Shown: piece after piece, positions 44,438 to 54,004 of the stretch
How positions within the stretch are numbered: position 1 is the stretch's first letter
How the letters are laid out: each line of letters opens with the position of its first letter
From: Lachnospiraceae bacterium
GTDB taxonomy: Bacteria > Bacillota > Clostridia > Lachnospirales > Lachnospiraceae
Length of the DNA stretch: 64,000 nucleotides
Direction of reading: 5' to 3'
NCBI GenBank assembly: GCA_024691305.1
Contig: JAILNS010000033.1
Location: 1 to 64,000 of the forward strand
Program-made: the position numbers and the translations under genes
The notes under the pieces: model-generated
Told to the model about the DNA's origin: nothing
The model's database searches: none
What the model saw: the letters and a program-made list of their open reading frames with translations, nothing else

Positions 44438-45595
44438 TTATTGTCCTATGGACTCTGTGTAACTAAGTGCCTTGCCTATGACTGTGTCCATGTCATAGTA
44501 TTTGTATTCTCCGAGTCTGCCTCCGAAGTGTACGTTGGTCTCAGCCTCCGCGAGTTTACGGTAGTCCTCGTAGAGTCTTGAGTTTTTATCATCGTTTACA
44601 GGATAGTAGGATTCTTCACCGGGCTTCCATTCATGGCTGTATTCACGGCTTATTATTGTAACCGGGACTTCTTGACCGCTTTGGTCAAGACCAAATTCGA
44701 ACCATTTATGCTCTATTATCCTGGTATACGGCGTATCAGCATCCGTGTAGTTTATCACGGCATTTCCCTGGAAATTGGGAGTGACGAGTTTCTCGGTTTC
44801 AAAACGCAGTGATCTGTACTCCAGCGTACCGAGCTTATAGTCAAAATATGCATCTATCGGTCCGGTATAAATGATATTTGCAGCCTTTTTGCTAAAGGCC
44901 TCCCGTACCTGGGGATCCAGGTAGTCCGTATTTAGCTTAACTTCGATGTTTTTAAGCAGGTTGGCGATCATTCCGGTGTATCCTCTGACCGGGATTCCCT
45001 GATACAAGGCATTGAAATAATTATTGTCAAAAGTAAATCTGACAGGGAGTCTTCTTATTATGAAGGAAGGCAGCTCGGTACAGGGACGCCCCCACTGCTT
45101 CATCGTGTAGTCTTTGACCAGTTTCTCGTAGATATCGGTACCGACTAAGGATATAGCTTGTTCCTCGAGATTTGCGGGCTCGAATTCTTCGGGTGATATG
45201 CCTTTTTTTGCTGCGGCTTTTGCTATATAGTCTTTTTTCTGCTCTTCGATACGCGCCCTTGCTTCATCGGGTGTTGTCACTCCCCACATCCTGTTGAATG
45301 TGTACATATTAAAAGGCAGGGAATAGAGTTCACCGCGATAGTTTGCTACGGGTGAGTTGGTGTATCTGTTAAAAGTCGCAAAACCATTGATGTAGTCCCA
45401 TACTTTCCGGTCATTGGTATGGAAGATGTGGGCACCGTATTTATGTACATTGATGCCGTCTGTGTATTCGGTATAAATGTTTCCGCCGATATTCGGTCTT
45501 TTTTCTATAACAAGGACATTGTAACCCTTTTTGGTAAGTTCCTGTGCGCATACAGCACCGTAAAGGCCTGCACCTACGATAAGATAATCATACAT
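44438..45595 (-). CDS. glf: UDP-galactopyranose mutase
   Basis: An FAD enzyme that turns UDP-galactopyranose into UDP-galactofuranose, a donor for surface polysaccharides. It has the dinucleotide fold DYLIVGAGLYGAVCAQELTK, VIEKRPNIGGNIYTEYTDGI and HKYGAHIFHTNDRKVWDYIN, and the substrate region KQWGRPCTELPSFIIRRLPV. Length 385 aa is standard. AGGAGG lies before the ATG on the minus strand. Its presence shows that galactofuranose is in some surface glycan of this organism. Confidence 0.96.
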   Translation of the reverse strand: MYDYLIVGAGLYGAVCAQELTKKGYNVLVIEKRPNIGGNIYTEYTDGINVHKYGAHIFHTNDRKVWDYINGFATFNRYTNSPVANYRGELYSLPFNMYTFNRMWGVTTPDEARARIEEQKKDYIAKAAAKKGISPEEFEPANLEEQAISLVGTDIYEKLVKDYTMKQWGRPCTELPSFIIRRLPVRFTFDNNYFNALYQGIPVRGYTGMIANLLKNIEVKLNTDYLDPQVREAFSKKAANIIYTGPIDAYFDYKLGTLEYRSLRFETEKLVTPNFQGNAVINYTDADTPYTRIIEHKWFEFGLDQSGQEVPVTIISREYSHEWKPGEESYYPVNDDKNSRLYEDYRKLAEAETNVHFGGRLGEYKYYDMDTVIGKALSYTESIGQ

Positions 45596-45705
45596 AAGGT
45601 CGGTCCTCCTTTATTGGGACAGTTTAGCGGTGTTTGTTTTGGTGATAACAGTTATAACAATAATAATTTTAACACATATATGGTGCTGCGTGTTGATCAA
45701 AGCAA

Positions 45706-45735
45706 TTGTGTGAATGTACTTCGCAGGGTTATAAT
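45706..45735 (+). promoter_or_regulatory. Candidate promoter for the aldo/keto reductase gene
   Basis: TTGTGT (45706-45711), an 18-bp spacer and TATAAT (45730-45735), 78 bp before the start codon. A second TATAAT at 45769-45774 has no good -35. Confidence 0.5.
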
Positions 45736-45812
45736 TAAAATGCTTATGTAAAGAGAAGAACAGTTAAGTATAATTCCGGTTAAGGCGGATTATTTGTATA
45801 AGGGGGATATAT

Positions 45813-46844
45813 ATGAAATGTAAAACAGTCACTCTCGGTTCGACCGGGATCGTTACGCCACAGAACGGATTTGGGGCCCTTCCCATTCAAAGGGATGACC
45901 TGGAGACTGCAGCGGCAATCCTAAGACGTGCATACGAGGGCGGTATGACTTTTTTTGATACCGCAAGAGCATATTCGGACAGTGAAGAAAAGGTCGGATA
46001 TGCACTGTCGGATGTCAGAGATTCCATATTTATAGCAACCAAGACCATGGCCAAGAATACAGAGGATATGAAGAAACAGCTGGACACATCTCTTCATAAT
46101 CTAAAGACTGACCATGTGGATATATATCAGTTCCATTGTGCCGGGACCGTGTATAAACCCGGTGACGGTACCGGAATGTATGAACTGATGGAGGATTTTA
46201 AGCGTCAGGGGATGGTGCGTCATATCGGTATAACCGCACATAAGATCGGTGTTGCGGAAGAAGCGGTGGATTCAGGGTTGTATGAGACGCTTCAGTTTCC
46301 GTTCAGTTATCTTTCGGGAGAACGGGAGATCGCACTTACTAAGCGCTGCGCCGAGCACAATATGGGATTTATTGCAATGAAGGGACTTGCGGGAGGTCTT
46401 ATAAATAACTATAAGATGGCATTTGCCTTCATGACACCTTACGATAACGTGGTTCCGATCTGGGGCGTGCAGAGGATGAGTGAACTTGAAGAGTGGCTAA
46501 GCTGCATGGATAATCCTCCGGAGCTTGATGATGAGATCCGGAAGATGATCGAAGATGACAAAAAGGCACTTGACGGTGAATTCTGCCGCGGATGCGGTTA
46601 TTGTATGCCTTGTCCCATGGGGATAGAGATCAATAACTGTGCGAGAATGTCGCTTATGCTTCGCCGTGCGCCTTCCGCAAACTGGCTTAATGAACACTGG
46701 CAGGAGGAAATGAAGAAGATCGAGACCTGCATAGAATGTGGAGCGTGCAGATCCAAGTGCCCGTATGAACTTAATACTCCCGAACTTTTAAAGAAGAATT
46801 ATGAGGACTATAAACGGGTACTTGCGGGAGAAGTAGAGGTATAA
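45813..46844 (+). CDS. Aldo/keto reductase with two 4Fe-4S motifs
   Basis: A 343-aa protein. The barrel has FFDTARAYSDSEEKVGYALS (Asp and Tyr), IFIATKTMAKN (Lys) and DIYQFHCAGT (His). After about residue 250 a ferredoxin-like tail appears: CRGCGYCMPCPMGIEINNCA and CIECGACRSKCPYEL, enough cysteines for two clusters. This fusion is common in Clostridia; the substrate is unknown. RBS GGGGG before the ATG. It is followed 38 bp later by the galactanase gene. Confidence 0.93.
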   Translation: MKCKTVTLGSTGIVTPQNGFGALPIQRDDLETAAAILRRAYEGGMTFFDTARAYSDSEEKVGYALSDVRDSIFIATKTMAKNTEDMKKQLDTSLHNLKTDHVDIYQFHCAGTVYKPGDGTGMYELMEDFKRQGMVRHIGITAHKIGVAEEAVDSGLYETLQFPFSYLSGEREIALTKRCAEHNMGFIAMKGLAGGLINNYKMAFAFMTPYDNVVPIWGVQRMSELEEWLSCMDNPPELDDEIRKMIEDDKKALDGEFCRGCGYCMPCPMGIEINNCARMSLMLRRAPSANWLNEHWQEEMKKIETCIECGACRSKCPYELNTPELLKKNYEDYKRVLAGEVEV

Positions 46845-46882
46845 AGAGGCAAAGATTAAAAGGAAGGCTACAGAGGATTAAA

Positions 46883-49072
46883 ATGAAGACTGGAATGAAG
46901 GCCGGAATGAAGCTCCGGGAGAAAACTAAAATCATGAAAATACCGGCAATTATAGGGCTTTGCATCATTCTTGCAGGTAATCTTGCAGGATGCGGTCAAA
47001 ATATGACTGAAGGAATGCAACCGACCGATACCGAAAGCTTAGAAAGCAACGAAAATAAAGCAGAAGAAAGCGCAGATGCAGAGGCTCCCGCTGACGAGGC
47101 AGGTCCGGACAGTGAAAAAACCGTGGTTGAGCAGACATATTTTCCCAAGATGCCTACGGGGGAAGAACAATCTTCAATATATGTGCAGAAGATAGACGGT
47201 CTTTCCGAAGATTTCATACGCGGTATGGATATATCCAGTCTGCTCGTGGAGGAGAACTGCGGTGTTAAATACTATGATGCGGAAGGGAACGAACAGGATC
47301 TCTTCAAGATACTGGCGGATGCCGGTGTTAATACGATCCGTGTAAGAGTGTGGAATTATCCTTTTGATGCAGAGGCAAACGGATACGGTGGAGGTAACTG
47401 TACCGCAGGGACCGCTGCGGAACTGGGTGCAAGGGCTGCGGCATACGGTATGAATACCTGCGTGGACTTCCATTATTCCGACTTCTGGGCAGATCCCAAC
47501 AAGCAGATGTGCCCCAAGTCATGGGAGGGAATGAATCTAAGCGAGAAAAAACAGGCGTTATATGATTACACCGTTGAAAGCCTGCGTACTATAATGGGAT
47601 CAGGCGCTCATGTTACGATGGTTCAGACAGGAAATGAGATAAATCACGGTATGGCGGGCGTGACTGCATTCGGTGATGTTGCTGAACTTTTAAAGAGCGG
47701 ATCCGAAGCAGTGAGGGCTGTATCGGAAGAATTCGGAACGGATATAAAAGTCACCGTTCATTATACAAGTGTGGATGACAGCGAAGGCGTAAAAGGAATA
47801 GCGGAGAAACTGTCCAAGTATAAAGTTGATTATGATGTGTTCGGAATATCCTATTATCCGTACTGGCACGGCACCATGACCAACATGGTCAATGTGCTTA
47901 AACACATATCCGAAACATACGGTGTGGAGACCTGTATAATGGAGACTTCATATATGTATACCGACGAAGACGGTGATGGATCCGGGAACTCGGTGTCGGG
48001 ACCGGATGCTCTTGATGAGTATCCGATAGGAGTCCAGGGTCAGGCATCTCTTGTCAGGGATGTGTTTGCAGCTGCAAATGAGGCCGGCGCTCTTGGTGTT
48101 TTCTATTGGGAAGGTGCCTGGATACCGGTGAATCCCGAATCCGGTACACGTGAGGCCATGTGGGAGGAATACGGATCCGGCTGGGCGTCGAGTTATGCAG
48201 CGGAGTACGACCCCAAGGATGCAGGCGCATACTATGGAGGTTGTTCGTGGGAAAACCAGGCATTCTTTGATTTTGAAGGGAATGTCCTGGATTCGATAAA
48301 CGTATTCAAATATGTTTACTATGGAGCAAAAGGAGATCATCTGGAGATCACAAGAGTACCGGATATTAAACTTTCATATGCACCGGGAGATGAAATCGTT
48401 CTTCCGACAGAACTCGAAGTAGTTTACAACGACCCTGAATGCAAGGATCTTCTTGAAGTAACCTGGGATGAAGAAGATTCCAAGGTACTTCTTTCGTCTT
48501 CGGAAACGGGTAAATACAGTGTTAAGGGAGTTATAGATCCGGGAGACATCGTGTGTGCAGAAAATATCCCAGTAAATGATGACGGTATGATAGAGATAAC
48601 CGCCGAGGTTGATGTCTCAAATGCAAACCAGCTTCTTAATCCCTCTTTTGAAGAAGAAGATCGGTCAATGTGGACGATAACGGCAATAAGCGGAGAAGAT
48701 CCGACCGATTACCAGAACAAATCGGCAGATGCATACAGCGGTGATTATTCACTTCATTTCTGGAGTGAAGGAGATATGGAATTTAGTGCGGAGCAGGCAG
48801 TCACTGTAGATAAAGACGGAAATTACATAGTTTCCGCATTTATGCAGGGCGGTGATTTTAACGCCGATGCAGAGGTGTATCTGTATGCGAAGGTTGGAGA
48901 TAAGGAATATAAGTCGGATCCGGTCAAGCCTGACGGATGGGTTAACTGGAAAAATCCTGTTATAGAAGGCGTTGAAGCAAAAGCAGGCGATACGATCACA
49001 GTCGGGATGTATGTAAAATGTGAAGCACTTGCGTGGGCTACTATCGATGATATGTCACTTAATCTGCAGTAG
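46883..49072 (+). CDS. GH53 endo-beta-1,4-galactanase lipoprotein
   Basis: Cuts beta-1,4-galactan side chains of pectin outside the cell. The signal peptide ends in a lipobox (IILAGNLAGC, about residue 36), so it is anchored to the membrane. An acidic linker follows. The GH53 domain covers about 110-480: FIRGMDISSLL, NTIRVRVWNYPFD, DFHYSDFWADPNKQ, the acid Glu in MVQTGNEINHG, the nucleophile Glu in IMETSYMYT, and WEGAWIPV. A Big_4-like domain (SYAPGDEIVLPTELEVVYND) and a C-terminal carbohydrate-binding module (LLNPSFEEEDRSMWTI...), possibly CBM61 type, complete it. The ECF genes follow. Confidence 0.93.
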   Translation: MKTGMKAGMKLREKTKIMKIPAIIGLCIILAGNLAGCGQNMTEGMQPTDTESLESNENKAEESADAEAPADEAGPDSEKTVVEQTYFPKMPTGEEQSSIYVQKIDGLSEDFIRGMDISSLLVEENCGVKYYDAEGNEQDLFKILADAGVNTIRVRVWNYPFDAEANGYGGGNCTAGTAAELGARAAAYGMNTCVDFHYSDFWADPNKQMCPKSWEGMNLSEKKQALYDYTVESLRTIMGSGAHVTMVQTGNEINHGMAGVTAFGDVAELLKSGSEAVRAVSEEFGTDIKVTVHYTSVDDSEGVKGIAEKLSKYKVDYDVFGISYYPYWHGTMTNMVNVLKHISETYGVETCIMETSYMYTDEDGDGSGNSVSGPDALDEYPIGVQGQASLVRDVFAAANEAGALGVFYWEGAWIPVNPESGTREAMWEEYGSGWASSYAAEYDPKDAGAYYGGCSWENQAFFDFEGNVLDSINVFKYVYYGAKGDHLEITRVPDIKLSYAPGDEIVLPTELEVVYNDPECKDLLEVTWDEEDSKVLLSSSETGKYSVKGVIDPGDIVCAENIPVNDDGMIEITAEVDVSNANQLLNPSFEEEDRSMWTITAISGEDPTDYQNKSADAYSGDYSLHFWSEGDMEFSAEQAVTVDKDGNYIVSAFMQGGDFNADAEVYLYAKVGDKEYKSDPVKPDGWVNWKNPVIEGVEAKAGDTITVGMYVKCEALAWATIDDMSLNLQ

Positions 49073-49124
49073 TGGTATGAGCTTAGGACAAGGCAGGTAT
49101 AAGCCCCTTACGGAGCAAAAAACA

Positions 49125-49153
49125 TTCACATCAAAAACCATATATGGTATACT
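49125..49153 (+). promoter_or_regulatory. Extended -10 promoter for the ECF transporter genes
   Basis: TTCACA (49125-49130), 17 bp, TATACT (49148-49153) with TGG just before the -10. A transcript would start near 49160, 38 nt ahead of the ATG, with GGAGGA as RBS. Confidence 0.65.
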
Positions 49154-49197
49154 TTTGACGGAAGATTGAGCAAGGGGCTCATCTATGGAGGACAAGT

Positions 49198-49752
49198 ATG
49201 AAAAATAAGTTTACGATTCAACAGGTTGTTGCAGCCGGTATCGGAACAGCGCTCTTTGTTGTACTTACCGAAACACAGATCCCGGTAGTCATCGTTCCCA
49301 ACACGGCACTTCAGGTAAGAGCTGCGTTACTCGCATTTATCGCTGCGGTATACGGTCCTGTAGTTGGCGGTATAGTAGGTCTTCTCGGACACGCACTCGG
49401 CGATGCATTCTTCTACGGAAGTGTTTGGTGGAGCTGGGTTATTCCCGATGCTGTATTTGGTGTTATCGTAGGTCTTTTTTCCAAGAAATTTCTTATTCGC
49501 GAAGGTGGTTTCGGCGGAAAGCAGATCGCACTGTTTAACATAATTCAGGTAGTAGCAAATGCTATCGCCTGGATCCTTTGTGCACCTATCCTTGACATTC
49601 TGATCTATGCAGAGCCTGCCAATAAGGTGTTCGGACAGGGCGCAGTTGCCTTCATTTGCAATGCCATCATTATTGCAGTCTTAGGTACACTTCTGTGCTT
49701 TGCGTATTCCAAGATCAGTACCAAATCATCCAGCTTACAGAAAGAAGACTGA
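49198..49752 (+). CDS. ECF transporter S component (UPF0397-like)
   Basis: The substrate-binding membrane subunit of an energy-coupling factor importer. It has 184 aa, about five or six membrane helices (VVAAGIGTALFVVLTETQIP, ALLAFIAAVYGPVVGGIVGL, WWSWVIPDAVFGVIVGLFS, IIQVVANAIAWILCAPILDI, AFICNAIIIAVLGTLLCFAY) and a short charged tail. KFTIQQVVAAGIG and LLGHALGDAFF resemble the UPF0397 group. The vitamin or other ligand cannot be told. The ATPase and T genes follow after a terminator-like hairpin. Confidence 0.85.
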   Translation: MKNKFTIQQVVAAGIGTALFVVLTETQIPVVIVPNTALQVRAALLAFIAAVYGPVVGGIVGLLGHALGDAFFYGSVWWSWVIPDAVFGVIVGLFSKKFLIREGGFGGKQIALFNIIQVVANAIAWILCAPILDILIYAEPANKVFGQGAVAFICNAIIIAVLGTLLCFAYSKISTKSSSLQKED

Positions 49753-49792
49753 CAAGCGACTGACTGTATGCATATGATATGACTTGACGAAA

Positions 49793-49837
49793 GATCCTCC
49801 CGATACCCCGGATTGGGGGCTTCGGGAGGATTTATGG
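49793..49837 (+). terminator. Strong hairpin between S and ATPase genes
   Basis: ATCCTCCCGA (49793-49802) pairs with TCGGGAGGAT (about 49821-49830), and CCCC with GGGG inside; TTTATGG follows. It would partly terminate transcription and lower ATPase and T expression relative to the S subunit. Confidence 0.75.
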
Positions 49838-49870
49838 TATATACGGAAAATATAACGGAACAGTTTTGAT

Positions 49871-51598
49871 ATGAAGAGTTTTGATATGAAGAAACCGGTT
49901 ATCGAATTTGTTAATTTTACATTTAAGTATCGTACTCAAGTCGAACCCACACTGTATGATATTGATCTTAAGATATATGAAGGAGAGAAGATACTTATCA
50001 TCGGCCCTTCGGGTTCCGGCAAATCCACACTGTCCAATTGCATAAACGGTCTGATTCCTCACATTTATACAGGTGAAATGCAGGGGGATGTCTATATCTG
50101 TGGCAAGAAACTGTCAGAGACATCCCTTTTTGATATCTCTTGTATGGTAGGAACTGTTTTGCAGGATACGGATGGGCAGTTCATAGGGCTTACAGTTGCC
50201 GAGGATATCGCCTTTGCACTTGAGAATGACTGCGTTCCACAAAAAGAGATGTTTGCCAGGGTGGATGAGGTGGCTGCGACCGTGGAAGTTAAGGATCTTC
50301 TGGAATCACATCCGGGAGAACTTTCAGGCGGACAGAAACAACGTGTATCCATGGCCGGAGTCATGGTGAGGGATGTAGATATACTTCTGTTTGACGAGCC
50401 GCTTGCAAACCTGGATCCCGCTACGGGCAAAAGAGCCGTGGCTCTCATTGATGAGATCCAGAAGAATACAGGAAAAACAGTAGTTATTATTGAGCACCGG
50501 CTTGAAGATGCTCTTTTTTGCGATGCAGACAGGATAATCATGGTTGAAGAGGGCCGCATTACAGCCGATATGACCCCGGATGAACTGATGAGCACGGATA
50601 TCCTGATAAGAGCAGGCGTCAGGGAACCTCTGTATGTTACTGCACTTAAATCCGCAGGTGTCAGCTTAAAGCCCGAAGATGAGGCAGGACAGATATCGAC
50701 ACTTCATGTGGAACCCTATGCGGAAACTGTCAGGACCTGGTATCATAAGCAGCCTGAACACCAAAAGGATACCCCGGGAGACGAGGTTTTAAGCGTAAGA
50801 GATCTTTCTTTTTCATATGATGGTAATAAAAAGGTGCTCGAGGATGTGAGTTTTACGATCCACAAGGGTGAGATGGTGGCCATAGTCGGCAAAAACGGAG
50901 CCGGTAAATCCACGCTGTCTAATCTTATATGCGGATTTATAGCACCCGACCGGGGCGAGATAAGATTAAACGGCGAGGATATATCTCCTTTGTCTGTCAA
51001 GGAAAGAGGAGAACGCATCGGACTTGTGATGCAAAATCCGAATCAGATGATCTCCAAAAGCATGATCTACGAAGAAGTTGCTTTGGGTTTGCAGGTCAGA
51101 GGCGTTCCGGAAGAGGAGATAAAGGAGCGGGTCAACAGCGTCCTTAAGATATGCGGTCTGTATCCGTACAGGAACTGGCCGATCTCGGCTCTCAGCTTCG
51201 GACAGAAAAAAAGAGTGACCATTGCAGCGATCCTGATCCTTGAGCCGGATATCATGATACTCGATGAGCCTACAGCAGGTCAGGATTACAGACATTATAC
51301 GGAAATTATGGAGTTTGTTAAGGAAATAAATGAAAAATCCGACACTACTCTTATTATGATAACGCACGATATGCATCTTATGCTTGAATATACGGACAGA
51401 GCAGTCGTAATAGCGGACGGACATCTTCTTGCAGACAGTACACCCGCAGCAATACTTACCAATGATGCGATAACCGACAAGGCCTATCTTAAGAGAACTT
51501 CGCTGTATGATCTGTCAAAGGCATGCGGAATAGACGATGCCGACGGGTTTACCGAAGCTTTCATAAGGTATGAAAGAGCACACAGAGAGGAGGGTTGA
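49871..51598 (+). CDS. ECF transporter ATPase, two fused ABC domains
   Basis: A 575-aa protein with two ATP-binding cassettes. The first has Walker A IIGPSGSGKSTLSNCINGL, Q-loop VLQDTDGQ, signature LSGGQKQRVSM and Walker B ILLFDEPLANLDP. The second (from about 310) has VGKNGAGKSTLSNLICGF, signature LSFGQKKRVTI and IMILDEPTAGQDY. In most ECF systems EcfA and EcfA' are separate; here they are joined, as in YkoD-type proteins. The signature SFGQ in the second half is a mild variant. The start could also be ATG 49886 (MKKPVIEF). Confidence 0.93.
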   Translation: MKSFDMKKPVIEFVNFTFKYRTQVEPTLYDIDLKIYEGEKILIIGPSGSGKSTLSNCINGLIPHIYTGEMQGDVYICGKKLSETSLFDISCMVGTVLQDTDGQFIGLTVAEDIAFALENDCVPQKEMFARVDEVAATVEVKDLLESHPGELSGGQKQRVSMAGVMVRDVDILLFDEPLANLDPATGKRAVALIDEIQKNTGKTVVIIEHRLEDALFCDADRIIMVEEGRITADMTPDELMSTDILIRAGVREPLYVTALKSAGVSLKPEDEAGQISTLHVEPYAETVRTWYHKQPEHQKDTPGDEVLSVRDLSFSYDGNKKVLEDVSFTIHKGEMVAIVGKNGAGKSTLSNLICGFIAPDRGEIRLNGEDISPLSVKERGERIGLVMQNPNQMISKSMIYEEVALGLQVRGVPEEEIKERVNSVLKICGLYPYRNWPISALSFGQKKRVTIAAILILEPDIMILDEPTAGQDYRHYTEIMEFVKEINEKSDTTLIMITHDMHLMLEYTDRAVVIADGHLLADSTPAAILTNDAITDKAYLKRTSLYDLSKACGIDDADGFTEAFIRYERAHREEG

Positions 51599-51601
51599 TC
51601 T

Positions 51602-52429
51602 ATGGGACGTAAATTACTCAGTTATGAACAAAAAGATACCTGGATCGACAGACTGTGCGGGGTTACCAAACTGATCTTCTTTTTGTGCTGGTCCATCACC
51701 AGTATGATGACTTACGATACCAGAGTCCTGATCATCATGCTCGTGATCAGTATCATTCTTTTTAAGATAAGCAAGACACAATGGTCTCAGGTCGGCAGCG
51801 TATTTAAGTTCATTTTGTTCTTCTTATGCATAAATATTATAGCCATTTATCTCTTCAGTCCCGCAGAAGGTGTTAAGATATACGGGACGGAGACGATACT
51901 TTTGGGGAGCGGCAGATATGCGCTTCGTGCGGAACAGCTTTTCTATGAGTTTAATATCATTCTTAAGTATTTTACGGTAGTTCCGAGCATATTTATCTTT
52001 ATCGTAACGACCAATCCGTCCGAGTTTGCCGCCTCGATGAACCGTGTCGGGATCGGTTATAACGCAGGATATGCAGTTGCGATCGCACTAAGGTACATAC
52101 CCGATATCCAGGGGGATTTCCGTAAGATCCGTAATGCCCAGATGGCCCGCGGCATTGAGATGAGCAAAAAAGGAAAACTTACAGACAGGATCAAATCGAC
52201 GACGGCGATAATTTTTCCTCTTGTGTTTTCCAGTATGGGCAGGATCGACACGATATCCACGGCAATGGAACTTAGAAGTTTCGGCCGTCATAAGAAAAGA
52301 ACATGGTATATGGCCAGACCGCTCAAGAGAAATGATTATATCACGATAGCGGTTTCGGTTTTGTTTATGATCATCGCACTCGTCATAACTTATGCAGACG
52401 GGTCGAGGTTCTATAACCCTTTTATATAA
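51602..52429 (+). CDS. ECF transporter T component
   Basis: The membrane scaffold that couples the ATPases to the S subunit. It has 275 aa, about five membrane helices, and the two coupling Ala-Arg-Gly type motifs: NAQMARGIEMSKKGK and TAMELRSFGRHKKR. It starts 3 bp after the ATPase gene with GGAGGG as RBS. With the S component and ATPase it makes a complete dedicated importer. Confidence 0.9.
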   Translation: MGRKLLSYEQKDTWIDRLCGVTKLIFFLCWSITSMMTYDTRVLIIMLVISIILFKISKTQWSQVGSVFKFILFFLCINIIAIYLFSPAEGVKIYGTETILLGSGRYALRAEQLFYEFNIILKYFTVVPSIFIFIVTTNPSEFAASMNRVGIGYNAGYAVAIALRYIPDIQGDFRKIRNAQMARGIEMSKKGKLTDRIKSTTAIIFPLVFSSMGRIDTISTAMELRSFGRHKKRTWYMARPLKRNDYITIAVSVLFMIIALVITYADGSRFYNPFI

Positions 52430-52442
52430 CAGGAGTATTTTT

Positions 52443-53336
52443 ATGAAGATCATTGATATCATCAAACAGGACAAACTTTCCCTTTCATTTGAGGTGTTCC
52501 CACCCAAAAAAGAAAGTTCGTACGAGAGCGTACGTATAGCTACCGAAGAGATCGCAAAGCTTAAGCCGGCCTTCATGAGTGTGACATACGGTGCGGGTGG
52601 AGGAACCAGTAAATATACACTGGATATAGCGAAGAATATTAAAGATAGATTTAACATTCCGATGCTGGCACACCTTACATGTGTATCTTCTGACAAAGAG
52701 ACTGTCAAAGAACGTATCAGGCAGATGCAGGAAGCAGGGATCAAAAACGTCATGGCACTTCGCGGAGATCTGACTCCCGAACTTGAAGAATCCGACAGAA
52801 GCAAGTGGGATTACCGTTATGCCTATGAACTTATAAAGGATATCAAGGCCTCGGATGCCGATTTTTGCATAGGCGCAGCATGTTACCCCGAGGTACATCC
52901 CGAGAGCGCATCACAGTGGGAAGATATCGATCATCTTAAGGAAAAAGTGGATTGCGGCGTAGATTTTCTTACAACACAGATGATATTCGACAATTCTCTT
53001 TTCTTAAATTTCATGTATAAGATCAGGGAAGCAGGTATAAAGGTTCCGGTACTTCCCGGGATCATGCCCATAACCAGAGCAAATCAGGTGGAAAGAGCGA
53101 TCAAACTTTCGGGTTCTTTTATGCCGAACAGGTTTAAGAGTCTCGTGGATAAGTTCGGATCGGATCCTCAGGCCATGACTCAGGCCGGGATCATATATGC
53201 AACGGACCAGATAATCGACCTGTATGCAAACGGGATCACCAATGTACACGTATACTCGATGAACAAGCCCGAAGTTGCCGAGGGGATAATGAGGAATCTG
53301 TCCGACATACTCGGTAAGAATTTTGAGGGAAGATAA
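52443..53336 (+). CDS. metF: 5,10-methylenetetrahydrofolate reductase
   Basis: Makes 5-methyl-THF, the methyl donor for methionine synthase. From ATG 52443 (AGGAG at 52431) it has 297 aa, the short bacterial form. It keeps the catalytic Glu in LSFEVFPPKKESS, SVTYGAGGGTSKYTLDIAKN, AHLTCVSS, NVMALRGDLTP and the late FLTTQMIFDN with LPGIMPITR. The upstream in-frame start at 52392 lies inside the T-component gene and is not needed. The two methionine synthase genes follow within a few bases, forming one operon. Confidence 0.96.
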   Translation: MKIIDIIKQDKLSLSFEVFPPKKESSYESVRIATEEIAKLKPAFMSVTYGAGGGTSKYTLDIAKNIKDRFNIPMLAHLTCVSSDKETVKERIRQMQEAGIKNVMALRGDLTPELEESDRSKWDYRYAYELIKDIKASDADFCIGAACYPEVHPESASQWEDIDHLKEKVDCGVDFLTTQMIFDNSLFLNFMYKIREAGIKVPVLPGIMPITRANQVERAIKLSGSFMPNRFKSLVDKFGSDPQAMTQAGIIYATDQIIDLYANGITNVHVYSMNKPEVAEGIMRNLSDILGKNFEGR

Positions 53337-53338
53337 GC

Positions 53339-54001
53339 TTGGGCAATGTTGTTAATCTGAAAATATATGATCCGAATAAATTCCATTCTCTTTTGACCGT
53401 AAACAAAAACGAGGTCATGAGATACGGCGGGATGATGACATCACGAAGCCTTGTTTCACCGGATGAGTCTGACGAAGCAAAGGCTGAGGTCATAAAGCTC
53501 ATAGATGAATGCATGGCTGAGGCTATGCCTGTCCTGACGTATAAGGTTTGCTACAGAAGAGTCCGTGTGGATTGGGAAGATAATGTACCGGTGCTTCCTT
53601 TTGATCACTTCGGATCCCTTAATCTTGCAAATAATCTCAAGGGCTGTAATGAGGCCGTGATGTTTGGCGCAACGATCGGAGTAGGCATAGACAGGCTCAT
53701 AACCAAATACAATCATTTATCACCGTCTAAGGCTCTCATCATGCAGGCTTTGGGAGCGGAACGTGTGGAAGCACTGTGCGATCTGTTCAATGATGAGATC
53801 AAAGAAGAAGCGGCCGGATCGGGTTTAAGCTGTAAACCGCGTTTTTCCCCGGGATATGGTGACCTGCCTCTGGCTGTACAAAAAGAATTTGTAGCTATCC
53901 TTGATTGTGCACATCTTATCGGGATAAATCTAAATGAGAGTATGTTAATGAGTCCGTCAAAATCGGTAACTGCGATCATCGGGCTTTATGGGAGTATATA
54001 A
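53339..54001 (+). CDS. Methionine synthase activation-domain protein
   Basis: A 220-aa stand-alone homologue of the C-terminal SAM-binding domain of MetH, which reactivates oxidised cobalamin. It has KVCYRRVRVDW, a central GATIGVGIDRLI, the family motif RFSPGYGDLPLAVQKEF and the end LMSPSKSVTAIIGLYG. The start is TTG 53339 with GAGGGAAG upstream, 2 bp after metF. The next gene is a MetH lacking this domain, so the two together equal one classic MetH. Confidence 0.92.
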   Translation: MGNVVNLKIYDPNKFHSLLTVNKNEVMRYGGMMTSRSLVSPDESDEAKAEVIKLIDECMAEAMPVLTYKVCYRRVRVDWEDNVPVLPFDHFGSLNLANNLKGCNEAVMFGATIGVGIDRLITKYNHLSPSKALIMQALGAERVEALCDLFNDEIKEEAAGSGLSCKPRFSPGYGDLPLAVQKEFVAILDCAHLIGINLNESMLMSPSKSVTAIIGLYGSI

Positions 54002-54004
54002 GAA

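Noticed and set aside
49102-49179. Riboswitch-like hairpin before the ECF S gene (AGCCCCTT with AAGGGGCT)
   Set aside because: The best promoter (49125-49153) lies between the two arms, so the left arm would not be in the transcript. No known aptamer core was seen.
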